A stretch of DNA of 64,000 bases, taken from Shouchella rhizosphaerae (GTDB lineage Bacteria; Bacillota; Bacilli; Bacillales; Bacillaceae_D). Position 1 is the first letter of the stretch. Every line of letters starts with the position of its first letter. Positions 32,773 through 41,235 of the stretch are shown in pieces. Under the pieces are notes generated by a model, which made no database searches, was not told the DNA's origin, and saw nothing but the letters and a program-made list of their open reading frames with translations. The stretch is taken from contig NZ_FRBS01000001.1 in NCBI RefSeq assembly GCF_900142675.1, positions 496,001 to 560,000 on the forward strand. The letters are read 5' to 3'. A program made the position numbers and the translations under genes.

Positions 32773-33826
32773 GAAACAAATATTTTTACAACTAGCGCTA
32801 GTCATTTTGCTCGGCGCCCTGTGCGTGTTTTTCCTGGCGCGGAATGTTAGCTTGGAGGCAGCTATTGAAGGCATTCGCCAAGCCCACTTAACTTGGCTTG
32901 CTCTTGCGGCGGTTATTCTGTTGTTGTCATGGCTCTTGGAAGCAGCTGTTCTAAAAGTGATGGTCGGAAAAAGAGCAAAGCTGGGGTTATTCGACAGCTT
33001 TTATTCCACAATGATAGGCCAAATGTTTAATCAAATTACACCAATGGCAGCAGGGGGGCAACCTGCACAGCTTTACGTATTAGTGAAAAAAGGTGTGCCT
33101 GGTGGAAGTGCCACGTCGATTTTGTTAATGAAATTTCTCGTCTTCCAAGTCGTGCTTGTGTTAAGCTTTTCCGGAATTTTAATCGTAGGCTATGGAGCGT
33201 TGGCGCAAGCAATGCCACAGTTGAAACTGCTCATGCTGATTGGTTATGGAGTCCATGTTGTTGTGATTGTGGCGATGTTGCTCGTCGTGTTTTACCGGAA
33301 GCTGGCGGAAAAACTTGCCTACGGGATTCTCTACCCTGTTCGCTTTTTTAGCAAGCGTAAGGCAGTTGAATGGAAAATCAAATTAGGCGGGGCGTTAGTC
33401 GATTTTCATGAAAAAAGCAGGCAACTTGTGCGGAGCAAGCGTGCTCTCTTGGTTACATCTTTATTAACTACTGCACAACTATTGCTGTTTTTCAGCGTGC
33501 CTTATTTTATTTTTCAGGCACTTGGTGCGCCGAATATCACCCTTTTAATTGGCACAGTGTTCCATGCGTTTGTGGTCATGTTTGCAACAGTTGTGCCGAC
33601 CCCTGGCGGCAGTGGTGCGGCTGAGATGACGTTTAGCGGGCTGTTCCAGTCTTTTGTATCGCCAGCAACATTGTTAATTGCACTCGTGTTTTGGCGGATC
33701 CTTACGTCATACAGCTCAATCTTAGTTGGCTTTGTGCTCATATTAGGGGAGAGTCGCAAAAAAATTAGGCGAGTTAAGGAGAAGGCTGTGGAAGGGGTAT
33801 CAATAAGGAGGCGGCAGAGGTCGTAA
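32765..33826 (+). CDS. Flippase-like membrane protein (UPF0104 / MprF N-terminal-domain family)
   Basis: A 353-residue polytopic protein with eight or so hydrophobic helices and the family motif MFNQITPMAAGGQPAQLYVL (about residues 79-98) and PTPGGSGAAEMTFSGLF (about 278-294). These belong to the lysylphosphatidylglycerol synthetase transmembrane/flippase family, without the cytosolic synthase domain. With two glycosyltransferases upstream it is placed like Listeria lafC, so transfer or support of glycolipid across the membrane is likely. The C-terminus is strongly basic (RRVKEKAVEGVSIRRRQRS). Confidence 0.85.
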   Translation: MNKKQIFLQLALVILLGALCVFFLARNVSLEAAIEGIRQAHLTWLALAAVILLLSWLLEAAVLKVMVGKRAKLGLFDSFYSTMIGQMFNQITPMAAGGQPAQLYVLVKKGVPGGSATSILLMKFLVFQVVLVLSFSGILIVGYGALAQAMPQLKLLMLIGYGVHVVVIVAMLLVVFYRKLAEKLAYGILYPVRFFSKRKAVEWKIKLGGALVDFHEKSRQLVRSKRALLVTSLLTTAQLLLFFSVPYFIFQALGAPNITLLIGTVFHAFVVMFATVVPTPGGSGAAEMTFSGLFQSFVSPATLLIALVFWRILTSYSSILVGFVLILGESRKKIRRVKEKAVEGVSIRRRQRS

Positions 33827-33856
33827 CAGGAAAATGATAAGCGCTTGTTGGATAGC

Positions 33857-33887
33857 CTTTCAAAACCGCCTCCCGTTATGCTATACT
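33857..33887 (+). promoter_or_regulatory. Promoter of the 35-aa membrane protein gene
   Basis: TTTCAA, 18 bases, TATACT (33882-33887), with an extended TGC before the -10. Confidence 0.55.
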
Positions 33888-33937
33888 GGAGATGTATTCG
33901 TTTTCTTTAAGGCAGATAAAGCAAGGAGTGGACAAGA

Positions 33938-34045
33938 ATGAGCGGGTCTCAATTAATTTCAATTCTCGGCATCGGTCTAACTGCCATTGCTGTGGCGGTT
34001 TCGATGGCGTTTATGCTTTTGAAAATGTCCCAGAACTCTGATTAA
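33938..34045 (+). CDS. Very small membrane protein, 35 aa, unrecognised
   Basis: ATG 33938 has a good ribosome site (AAGGAG, nine bases upstream), its own promoter and its own terminator. The product is almost entirely one transmembrane helix (residues 6-29, rich in Ile/Leu/Ala/Val) with a short polar start (MSGSQ) and tail (KMSQNSD). No family recognised. Small hydrophobic proteins of this kind often regulate membrane enzymes, but nothing here tells the partner. Confidence 0.65.
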   Translation: MSGSQLISILGIGLTAIAVAVSMAFMLLKMSQNSD

Positions 34046-34062
34046 GGCAGTATGTTTTATTT

Positions 34063-34090
34063 GATGGTATCCTTTTAGGGTACCTTTTTT
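34063..34090 (+). terminator. Terminator after the 35-aa gene
   Basis: GGTATCC pairs with GGGTACC (one G-T pair) around TTTTA, followed by TTTTTT. Confidence 0.82.
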
Positions 34091-34114
34091 GTACATAAAT
34101 GAGGAGGGGTGTCG

Positions 34115-35302
34115 GTGCAAGAGTCGTTGTTTAAAAAACTTGAATCACTTTACCCAGAAATGGTGGAATTGCGCCGGGATTTTCATGCTGAGCCTGAACT
34201 GGCCTTTGAAGAAGAAGTAACACCAAGAAAAATTGCTTCCTATTTGCAAAATCTTGGTATTGACGTGCGCACACAAGTAGGGGGACGTGGTGTCGTCGGG
34301 ACGATCAAAGGCAAAAAACCAGGCAAAACAGTAGCATTGCGGGCTGATTTTGATGCGTTGCCAATCCAAGAAGAAACAGGGCTGCCGTTTGCTTCGAAAA
34401 TTCCTGGGAAAATGCATGCTTGCGGCCATGATGGCCATACCGCTACATTGCTCGTATTGGCAAAAGCGCTTGTGGCGATGCGTGATGAGTTAGAAGGGAC
34501 GGTTGTTCTCATCCATCAATTTGCAGAAGAATTTGCCCCAGGCGGTGCGATTGCAATGATTGAAGATGGTTGTTTAGATGGGGTGGACGCCATTTTTGGC
34601 ACCCATTTGTGGAGCCCTCTTCCTTATGGGGAAGTTGGCTATTCATATGACCGTTTGATGGCTGCTTCAGACCGCTTTGAAGTAAATATACAAGGAAAAG
34701 GCGGGCACGGAGCTCTTCCCCATGAAACAGTCGATGCTGTCATGGTCGGCTCGTCTGTAGCGCTGATGCTCCAACAGCTAGTGAGCCGCAATGTCAACCC
34801 TTTAGAACCGGCAGTTGTCACAATCGCTTCTTTCCACGCCGGAGGTGCTTTCAACGTCATTAGCGATACGGCGAAATTAGAAGGGACGGTAAGGACGTTT
34901 AGTGAAAACGTACAAGACCAATTAATTGCCCGTATGGAAGAAACGATCAAAGGGGTATGCGAGGCGAGCGGAGCGACTTATTCGTTTACTTACGCAAAAG
35001 GGTATCCAGCTGTTGTGAATGACAGTAAAATGACGGAACTTTTAATGGAAACAGCGGCATCGTTTCACCCAGCAGAAAAGTTGCATGAAATCGAGCCTGT
35101 TATGGGTGGAGAAGACTTTTCTTATTATTTACAACGTGTTCCAGGCGCGTTCTTTTTCACTGGTGCTGGAAATGAGGAGAAGGGGATCGTTTATCCTCAC
35201 CACCACCCTAAGTTTGATATTGACGAGCGGGCTATGCTTGTGGCCGCCAAACACCTAGGCGCAGCTGCTTTATCCTTCTTAGGCACTGGAGATAAAAAGT
35301 AA
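34115..35302 (+). CDS. M20-family amidohydrolase (N-acyl amino acid/hippurate hydrolase type)
   Basis: A 395-residue zinc/manganese-type peptidase of family M20D that removes acyl groups from amino acids or cleaves related amides in the cytoplasm. Metal-site motifs are visible: MHACGHDGHTATLL (about residues 97-110), IHQFAEEFAPGGAIAMIEDG with the catalytic Glu pair, and GGEDFSYYLQ near the C-terminus, around a dimerisation lid (about 180-295). GTG 34115 is chosen because GAGGAGG ends seven bases before it; GTG 34109 is too close. The natural substrate cannot be told from sequence. It is a single gene, followed by a strong terminator. Confidence 0.92.
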   Translation: MQESLFKKLESLYPEMVELRRDFHAEPELAFEEEVTPRKIASYLQNLGIDVRTQVGGRGVVGTIKGKKPGKTVALRADFDALPIQEETGLPFASKIPGKMHACGHDGHTATLLVLAKALVAMRDELEGTVVLIHQFAEEFAPGGAIAMIEDGCLDGVDAIFGTHLWSPLPYGEVGYSYDRLMAASDRFEVNIQGKGGHGALPHETVDAVMVGSSVALMLQQLVSRNVNPLEPAVVTIASFHAGGAFNVISDTAKLEGTVRTFSENVQDQLIARMEETIKGVCEASGATYSFTYAKGYPAVVNDSKMTELLMETAASFHPAEKLHEIEPVMGGEDFSYYLQRVPGAFFFTGAGNEEKGIVYPHHHPKFDIDERAMLVAAKHLGAAALSFLGTGDKK

Positions 35303-35303
35303 C

Positions 35304-35334
35304 ACGGAGGCGAATCATAAGCCTCCGTTTTTTT
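35304..35334 (+). terminator. Terminator after the amidohydrolase
   Basis: CGGAGGC pairs with GCCTCCG, followed by seven T residues. Confidence 0.92.
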
Positions 35335-35401
35335 GTTCGTTTTGTTCAAGCGAACAATTGGCCGAGAAAAGTTGCCAAATAAGGCAATTATGGCAGGAAT
35401 G

Positions 35402-35410
35402 TGGTATGAT
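35402..35410 (+). promoter_or_regulatory. Extended -10 promoter of ypbG
   Basis: TGGTATGAT forms an extended -10 33 bases before the start codon; no clear -35. Confidence 0.5.
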
Positions 35411-35442
35411 ACAACTATACTTTTCGAATGACAAGGAGCTTA

Positions 35443-36231
35443 ATGGAAATGTGGAAATTCTGGATAAAAACCGCTGTTGCTTTTGCTGGGGGCGCCTTGG
35501 CGATGCATATGGTGAGACAAGCCCAAGAAAACAATGTCCGCTTCCACACTTTCTCAAGCACGAAAATCCCAACAAAAGCAGATCCAATCGAGCTTTTGTT
35601 TATTTCGGATATCCACCGGCGGCGAATTGCCGATGAAATATTGGATATGGCGAGAGAGCGTTGCGATGCGGTATTGATCGGTGGAGATCTAACAGAGAGA
35701 GCTGCTCCAAAAGCACGGACTGAAGAGAACTTACAAAAATTAGTTGAATTGGCGCCTGTTTATTTTGTGCGAGGCAACAATGACGATGAAGTCGATCAAC
35801 AATGGCTTGCTGCAAGCCTTCATAAATATGGCGTAAGCTATTTAGACAATAAACGAACAACGATAACGATAAAGGAAACTCCTGTCACAATCATTGGACT
35901 TAGCGACAGAGACTATAGCGAGGAAGAACTGGACAAGCTTTTTGCCGACAAACAGGACACTTATACAATTGTCCTTTGCCATTACCCAAATGTAAGCCAT
36001 TCCCTACATGGGAGGGATGTGGACGTGATGCTTTGTGGACATACGCATGGCGGGCAAATCCGTGTCTTTGGTTTCGGCTTAGAGAAAAAAGGCGGACTTG
36101 TACAGGAAGGCGGATTTTTGAAACTCGTGAGCAATGGGTATGGAACGACATCTGTGCCCCTTCGTTTGGGCGCGGCGCCTGAAGTTCATGCGATTACGAT
36201 CAAACCAAGCACAGCAAAGGTGGAGGAATAG
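35443..36231 (+). CDS. ypbG: Metallophosphoesterase YpbG
   Basis: A calcineurin-like phosphoesterase of about 262 residues with an N-terminal membrane anchor (about residues 4-22). Metal-binding motifs follow in order: FISDIHRRR, VLIGGDLTER, VRGNNDDE, and LCHYP plus CGHTHGGQIRVF. The third motif has NNDD where GNHD is usual. AAGGAG lies before two possible starts, ATG 35443 (four bases) and ATG 35449 (ten bases); the choice is not settled. Substrate unknown; similar proteins are phosphodiesterases or act on lipid/nucleotide phosphates. It lies 14 bases before the MerR-type gene. Confidence 0.88.
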   Translation: MEMWKFWIKTAVAFAGGALAMHMVRQAQENNVRFHTFSSTKIPTKADPIELLFISDIHRRRIADEILDMARERCDAVLIGGDLTERAAPKARTEENLQKLVELAPVYFVRGNNDDEVDQQWLAASLHKYGVSYLDNKRTTITIKETPVTIIGLSDRDYSEEELDKLFADKQDTYTIVLCHYPNVSHSLHGRDVDVMLCGHTHGGQIRVFGFGLEKKGGLVQEGGFLKLVSNGYGTTSVPLRLGAAPEVHAITIKPSTAKVEE

Positions 36232-36245
36232 GGGGCAAAGGCAGG

Positions 36246-37157
36246 ATGATGACCTCTAAAGATGGGAAGTATAACATAAAGGCCGTTTCCAAGAAATTAG
36301 GGATTCACCCGGGAACGTTAAGGGCGTGGGAAAGGCGATACCAGGCGATTAACCCGGATCGGAACGAAAGCGGCCATCGTTTGTATACAGACGAACACAT
36401 TGCCGTGCTCCGCTGGCTAATTGAAAAAGTCAATGAAGGATTTTCCATTAAACAAGCCGTTGAACTAAAAGAGGCTGACAAAGCGAGCGGGGAATGGAGT
36501 ACAGCAACGGATAATTCGAGCTATATAAGCCACCTTGCCACGGATTTTCTAAAAGCTTTGCTCGCCTTTGACGAAGAACAAGCCCAAGAATGGCTGAACC
36601 GCGCTTTTAGTATGTATTCGATGGAACGTGTGGCGATTGAACTGTTCAGCATCGCCTACGACATGCTTGAACAGGAAAGAAGGCAAGGAACGATTACACT
36701 TGCTCATCAACAATATGCTGTACGAGCCATGGAGGCGAAAATCACAAATTTGGCAATGGTGCTACCTGCTGACAAGTCGAAGCAAAAAATTTTGTTGTTT
36801 TGCGGCCCTCATGAACAATCGGCTTTGCCGTTAAGGATCTTTGCCTTTTATTTGAAACGGAAAGGCTTTAGCACAATCTGTTTTGGGACAGGAATTTCTG
36901 TTGAAGATGCAGAATTGGTTGTGCAGCAATGCGCGCCTATTCTTGTTGCAGTTTCTTGCAGAGACGAACAGAATATGCAGGCTGCTGAGGACTGGTTGAA
37001 ACAAGTGATAAAAAAACAGCCTAACACGAAAATAGGGTTGCTTGGAAAAGGGTTTCCCGAGCTCCCTGACAACAAGAAAGCAAACTGTGAGACGATGTTC
37101 ATCGGCAAGTCAAGAGCAGACTGGGAAATTTGGGTTGAACGAATGCTGCAACCTTAA
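36246..37157 (+). CDS. MerR-family regulator with cobalamin-domain-like C-terminus
   Basis: Encodes 303 residues. A MerR winged helix (about 8-80; KLGIHPGTLRAWERRYQAINPDRN, SGHRLYT) is followed by a helical module (about 95-175) and a Rossmann-like module (about 180-300). The layout is that of CarH/LitR-type regulators, in which the last two modules bind cobalamin and sense light. Where cobalamin proteins have DxHxxG, this has GPHEQS, keeping only the His. B12 binding is therefore uncertain and the protein may be a B12-independent or differently sensing member. Start ATG 36246 (or 36249) follows a GGGGGCAAAGG stretch. Targets unknown; no carotenoid genes are in view. Confidence 0.82.
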   Translation: MMTSKDGKYNIKAVSKKLGIHPGTLRAWERRYQAINPDRNESGHRLYTDEHIAVLRWLIEKVNEGFSIKQAVELKEADKASGEWSTATDNSSYISHLATDFLKALLAFDEEQAQEWLNRAFSMYSMERVAIELFSIAYDMLEQERRQGTITLAHQQYAVRAMEAKITNLAMVLPADKSKQKILLFCGPHEQSALPLRIFAFYLKRKGFSTICFGTGISVEDAELVVQQCAPILVAVSCRDEQNMQAAEDWLKQVIKKQPNTKIGLLGKGFPELPDNKKANCETMFIGKSRADWEIWVERMLQP

Positions 37158-37198
37158 AAATTGGATTTAGGAAAAATAATGATTTTGAGAACCATCTT

Positions 37199-37227
37199 TT
37201 GCGTATCCACATACCGTATCGTATAGA
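37199..37227 (+). promoter_or_regulatory. Promoter of ypbH
   Basis: TTGCGT, 17 bases, TATAGA, 42 bases before the start codon. GCGTATC and GATACGC in the same region form an inverted repeat spanning the promoter. Confidence 0.5.
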
Positions 37228-37268
37228 TACGCGCGAGAGAACCATACGGGCATAAAGGAGGGGCTGGT

Positions 37269-37871
37269 ATGCGCTTAGAGCGTTTAGCAATCGATAAATT
37301 TAAGGTTTTTTTAACCTATGATGATATGGACGAAAGAGGGATTACAAAAGAAGACTTGTGGCAAGATGTTCCGAAAGTCCATGACTTATTCCGGGATATG
37401 ATGCTGGAAGCAGATGACGAGCTAGGTTTTAAAATCGATGGGCCGATTGCGGTTGAAGTGTTTGCGATGCCAGCGCAGGGCATGGTCTTTATTATTACGA
37501 AAGGCGACCCTGCTGACGAGTATGATGCCGAAGACTATGAAGAAGGATTCATTGAAATGCAATTGACTTTAGACGAGACCGACGAAGTTTTTTATGAATT
37601 TTCTTCGTTTGAAGATGTCATTGGTCTCGCATCTCGTCTACATGCCATTGACATGCTAGGCGGCGAATTGCATTCCTATCAAACGCGCTTCTACTTAAAG
37701 TTTAACGAAGCAGAGCTTGAAGAAGTGAATGAAGCAGCCCTTATAGCGATTTTATCAGAATTTGGCAGCCCGGCAACGACCTCTTTCCATCGTATTTGCG
37801 AATATGGAAAAGCGTTAATGCCGGCACAAGCGATTGAACAGCTTTATCGGATTTTTTATCTGAAAACGTAG
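37269..37871 (+). CDS. mecB: MecA-family ClpC adaptor, YpbH/MecB type
   Basis: A 200-residue adaptor of the MecA/YpbH family that delivers substrates to the ClpC-ClpP protease. The N-terminal substrate-binding part (MRLERLAIDKFKVFLTYDDM) and the C-terminal ClpC-binding domain (about residues 100-200; YEFSSFEDVIGLASRL, YQTRFYLKF) are both recognisable, joined by a short acidic linker. Linkage with ypbG, as in B. subtilis, favours YpbH over MecA itself. Start ATG 37269 follows AAAGGAGGGG. The gene has its own promoter and terminator. Confidence 0.88.
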   Translation: MRLERLAIDKFKVFLTYDDMDERGITKEDLWQDVPKVHDLFRDMMLEADDELGFKIDGPIAVEVFAMPAQGMVFIITKGDPADEYDAEDYEEGFIEMQLTLDETDEVFYEFSSFEDVIGLASRLHAIDMLGGELHSYQTRFYLKFNEAELEEVNEAALIAILSEFGSPATTSFHRICEYGKALMPAQAIEQLYRIFYLKT

Positions 37872-37877
37872 CTAGGT

Positions 37878-37912
37878 GTAGCGAAAGGCATGAAACCTTT
37901 CGCTGCTTTTTT
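37878..37912 (+). terminator. Terminator after mecB
   Basis: GTAGCGAAAGG pairs with CCTTTCGCTGC, followed by TTTTTT. Confidence 0.92.
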
Positions 37913-38009
37913 CGTAAACAAAAATAACAAGTACTTGAGCGAAAAGCATCAAACGAAATGAAACCTTGGTTTGATAAGGGGTAGCATTTTAGGAGTGTGA
38001 GAACGGTTT

Positions 38010-38696
38010 ATGGCAATATTGTTAATCGAAGATGATCGATCAATTGCAACGATTGTGAAAGAGTATTTAGAGAGGGAATCCTTTAAAGTCGTATGGCAAG
38101 CTGATGGGGAAAGCGGCTACCATGCCTTTTGTGAAGGTGCGTACCAGCTTGTATTAATCGATTTGATGCTTCCGAAAATGGATGGGTTTGCTTTGTGTGA
38201 GAAAATTCGTGCCAGTTCAGAAGTGCCCATTATTGTTGTTAGTGCAAAGCAAACTGATTTCGACAAAGTCCAAAGTTTCGGGTTAGGCGCAGACGACTAT
38301 GTGACAAAGCCATTTAGCCCCCTTGAACTAACGGCAAGGGTGAAAGCGCAAATTCGCCGTTATGAACGGTCGTACCCACAGCAAGAAGACAGGCTTCAAT
38401 TTATAGATGTAGAAATCGACATAAAAGGCAGGCGTGTTTTCGCCCGTGGCGAGCAGATTTCTCTTACAGCAAAAGAATTTGAACTGCTGCTGTTTTTAGC
38501 CAACCACCCAGGGCGCGTTTTTACAAAAGAAGAGCTGTACGCAGCAGTATGGAATGGCGATGGCTTTGACAGCAGGACGGTTACAGTCCATGTGAAAAAT
38601 GTCAGACACAAATTAAAAGACGGGACGAAGCATCCGAAATACATAGAAACGGTATGGGGCGTTGGTTATAAATTTATAGGACTTGGGAACCGATGA
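38010..38696 (+). CDS. OmpR-family response regulator
   Basis: A 228-residue response regulator. The receiver domain (about 1-118) has the acidic pair E7-D8/D9, phosphoacceptor Asp51 and Lys100 in VTKPFSPLEL; the winged-helix effector (about 128-225) has RTVTVHVKNVRHKLKD and TVWGVGYKFI. It overlaps the histidine kinase gene by four bases. With the lipoprotein gene behind it forms a three-gene unit. The signal and targets are unknown; the pair does not look like PhoPR, WalRK or ResDE. Confidence 0.92.
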   Translation: MAILLIEDDRSIATIVKEYLERESFKVVWQADGESGYHAFCEGAYQLVLIDLMLPKMDGFALCEKIRASSEVPIIVVSAKQTDFDKVQSFGLGADDYVTKPFSPLELTARVKAQIRRYERSYPQQEDRLQFIDVEIDIKGRRVFARGEQISLTAKEFELLLFLANHPGRVFTKEELYAAVWNGDGFDSRTVTVHVKNVRHKLKDGTKHPKYIETVWGVGYKFIGLGNR

Positions 38697-40135
38697 AGCT
38701 TAGGGGGCAGTTAAACTTGCTCTTGCTCGCAACCGCGCTTGTCCCGTTTATCGCGACAAGCTTATTTTCATACCAACTAAACCGTGTGGCGAAAGAAGAG
38801 TCAAGTAACCATTTAGAATCGATGATTGTCGCTAAAAGCATAAGCCGAACGCTAAATCAGAATGCACAAATGTTTGATGGCTCGGCAAAGGAGCTTGGCC
38901 GCTTGGCGCTCAAACAACATGAAAACGTCCAGTTAGGTCTTTATTCAAAGGATCGGGCTTTGCAATTCCAAAGCTCCTCTGAGGAAGGGGGATTTGCCAC
39001 CCACCTTACGCCAGAGGCCATGTTCAGCAATTTGTATAGTTGGCAATCAAGTGATTCGGCCTACATTTACAAGGAGCCGATTTTTTTGCAAGACCAAATT
39101 GCAGGCTACTTTGAGCTTCACTTTGACAAAAGCGGCATACGCAAGGAAACGAAGGAAGTCTACATGCTGACGATCCTGTTTTTCCTTATAACGGTAGGTA
39201 TCACGCTTTTCATTGTCCAGCACTGGTTTAAACGGAATATGCTCGTTCCTTTTGCTTGGATGAAAGCGGAAATGGACGAAGTGGCTTATGGGAAACAAAA
39301 TCGTACGACTCCAGTGAAGCGTGGCCGCACAGAAGTTGGCCAACTGATGGACAATTTTGCGAACATGGCAGCGCATTTGCGTGCAATTGATGCCCAAAAA
39401 CAAAGTGATGACGAAGATCGCAAAAAGCTGATTGCGGCGATTTCACATGATTTACGGACGCCTTTAACATCGATACGTGCGTATGCGGAAGGGATGAACG
39501 CCCACCCTGACAAAAGGGAAGAGTACAGCAAGGTTATTTTAGCAAAGACTGAGTATATGCAACGATTGATTGAAGATTTGCTGATTTTCTCCCAAGTTCA
39601 TTCAACGAGCTTTAGTTTGTCGTTAAAAAAAGTCGATGCAGAAGAGCTTGTCGAATTGTTGTTTGATGGCTACGACCTTGAAAAAGAGCAGCTAAGGTTA
39701 AGTACGAGCATGGAGATAGAGCCGGCTGAAGTCGATGCAGATGCAGGCCGCCTTGTTCAAGTCATGGACAATTTGGTTACCAATGCCATTTGCTATTCGC
39801 CTGAAGGAGGAGCGATTTCCTTGTATGCAACAAACAAGCAGTCTTGTTTGCCACCATTCGTGGAACGGACAAATGAACAGCGACTCTATATTTTTGTTAA
39901 AGATGAAGGACAAGGCATCCCAAGTGGCGTACAACGCCAGCTCTTTGACCCGTTTTTTCAAGTAGAACAGGCGAGAAGCCAAACAAACGACAAGGGGGTA
40001 GGCTTAGGACTGTCTATTTGCCGGGAGCTGATTCATCAACATGGAGGCACAATTGATGTCTATTCGTCGCCACCACATGGAAGTACGTTTTTCTTTTCCA
40101 TTCCGTGCATAAAAACTGAGGGGGGAAATGAATGA
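38693..40135 (+). CDS. Sensor histidine kinase
   Basis: A 480-residue membrane kinase, cognate to the regulator encoded just before it. It has a first transmembrane helix (about 9-27), an extracytoplasmic sensor of about 125 residues, a second helix (about 153-175), HAMP (about 176-232), HisKA with ISHDLRTPLTSI (His252), and HATPase with DNLVTNAICYSPEGG, DEGQGIPSG and GVGLGLSICREL. The sensor region has no recognised domain. The stop overlaps the lipoprotein start by four bases, suggesting the lipoprotein is part of the sensing system. Confidence 0.92.
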   Translation: MKLRGQLNLLLLATALVPFIATSLFSYQLNRVAKEESSNHLESMIVAKSISRTLNQNAQMFDGSAKELGRLALKQHENVQLGLYSKDRALQFQSSSEEGGFATHLTPEAMFSNLYSWQSSDSAYIYKEPIFLQDQIAGYFELHFDKSGIRKETKEVYMLTILFFLITVGITLFIVQHWFKRNMLVPFAWMKAEMDEVAYGKQNRTTPVKRGRTEVGQLMDNFANMAAHLRAIDAQKQSDDEDRKKLIAAISHDLRTPLTSIRAYAEGMNAHPDKREEYSKVILAKTEYMQRLIEDLLIFSQVHSTSFSLSLKKVDAEELVELLFDGYDLEKEQLRLSTSMEIEPAEVDADAGRLVQVMDNLVTNAICYSPEGGAISLYATNKQSCLPPFVERTNEQRLYIFVKDEGQGIPSGVQRQLFDPFFQVEQARSQTNDKGVGLGLSICRELIHQHGGTIDVYSSPPHGSTFFFSIPCIKTEGGNE

Positions 40136-41148
40136 AACGGCAACCGCTTTTTTTAGCGGCTATAACAGGGTTGTTGTTTACAGGCGGGTGCAGCTTTATG
40201 AGCATCAATGCTGAAGAGGTGCTAGAACAAGCCCTTGCAAGAGAAGAAAAGTTTGTTCCTTATACGCTCATTAAAGAATTTGATGATGGCTACAGCGAGT
40301 CGGTCTATGCAAAAGACGAGCAAACGCAACGGGTCGACTTTGCCCAAGACGGCCAACTGTTGTCCACTTCTTTATATGTTGATGGCCATATTTATGAAAA
40401 AGACTATGAATCAAAATTAATTTACGAAGCAAACGCAGAAGAAGCGATGAACCCGCTTACTCCAAAAGAAGCATTGCTTGATGAAGTGAATTATTTGTTG
40501 AAAAACCATGAGATCGAAGTTGTTGAAGGCGAACGCTTTTTAAAACGGGATGTGTTTAAACTCCATTTTTATTCTGAGACTGACCACGTCTTGGAAGCGG
40601 AGTTATGGGTCGACAAGAAAACGTACCTCCAACTAAAGACGGTGTATACATACTCTGATCAAGTCGTGGCAGGGGAAGCCGTCGAGGTTCGTTTTAAGCC
40701 TGACTTTCCTGAGGGTTGGTTTGATGTGGAGGAAGATGGATTTGTTTTAGTAAGTGAAGAGGAACCTGTCCAAATAGAGAAAAACGAATTAGCTGACGCC
40801 TTTGACAAATCGCTACGCTTGCCAAACGAGGTAAACGGCTTGAAGCTGGAAAACATTGAGCTGTATGACGGCGGCAGTGAGGATGCTTCTGTGGTTGCGT
40901 CGTATGTCGATAGCGAAGGCAAAGAAATTGGACTGACCGTCTCAAAAAGCCACGGTTTGGAATGGATTGGCGAAAGTGAGACGGAGCCCGTTCGTGGCAT
41001 TGAGGTCCATTTTAATTGGGAACCGTCAAGTCATTATGCAAATTGGACGGAAGACGGGCTTCTCTATGAACTGTTCACGATGAGGGATTGGTCGCAACAA
41101 CAGGCAGTCGAACTGATTGAAGGCATGGAACTTGTTTCAGAAGACTAA
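40132..41148 (+). CDS. Lipoprotein with LolA-like fold, two-component associated
   Basis: A 338-residue exported lipoprotein with a signal peptide and lipobox TGGC (lipidated Cys near residue 21). Residues 25-190 read like the LolA/outer-membrane-lipoprotein-sorting type beta barrel found in Gram-positive lipoproteins and in anti-sigma factor ectodomains (YTLIKEFDDGYSESVYAKD, AELWVDKKTYLQLKT). Residues 225-335 look like a DUF4367-type domain. Such domains bind hydrophobic ligands or sense the envelope. Translational coupling to the kinase suggests it supplies the signal or is controlled by it. Function not known. Confidence 0.8.
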   Translation: MKRQPLFLAAITGLLFTGGCSFMSINAEEVLEQALAREEKFVPYTLIKEFDDGYSESVYAKDEQTQRVDFAQDGQLLSTSLYVDGHIYEKDYESKLIYEANAEEAMNPLTPKEALLDEVNYLLKNHEIEVVEGERFLKRDVFKLHFYSETDHVLEAELWVDKKTYLQLKTVYTYSDQVVAGEAVEVRFKPDFPEGWFDVEEDGFVLVSEEEPVQIEKNELADAFDKSLRLPNEVNGLKLENIELYDGGSEDASVVASYVDSEGKEIGLTVSKSHGLEWIGESETEPVRGIEVHFNWEPSSHYANWTEDGLLYELFTMRDWSQQQAVELIEGMELVSED

Positions 41149-41235
41149 TTGGTTTTTAGAAAAAAGGATGGCAATTATGTGAGCATTTCATTAAGATAAA
41201 GATGTGAGCAGCTGACTTCCAAAGAGGTGGAAAAG

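Noticed and set aside
33833-33848. cre-like AAGCGCTT before the 35-aa gene
   Set aside because: Only the palindromic core fits; about three mismatches to the CcpA consensus.
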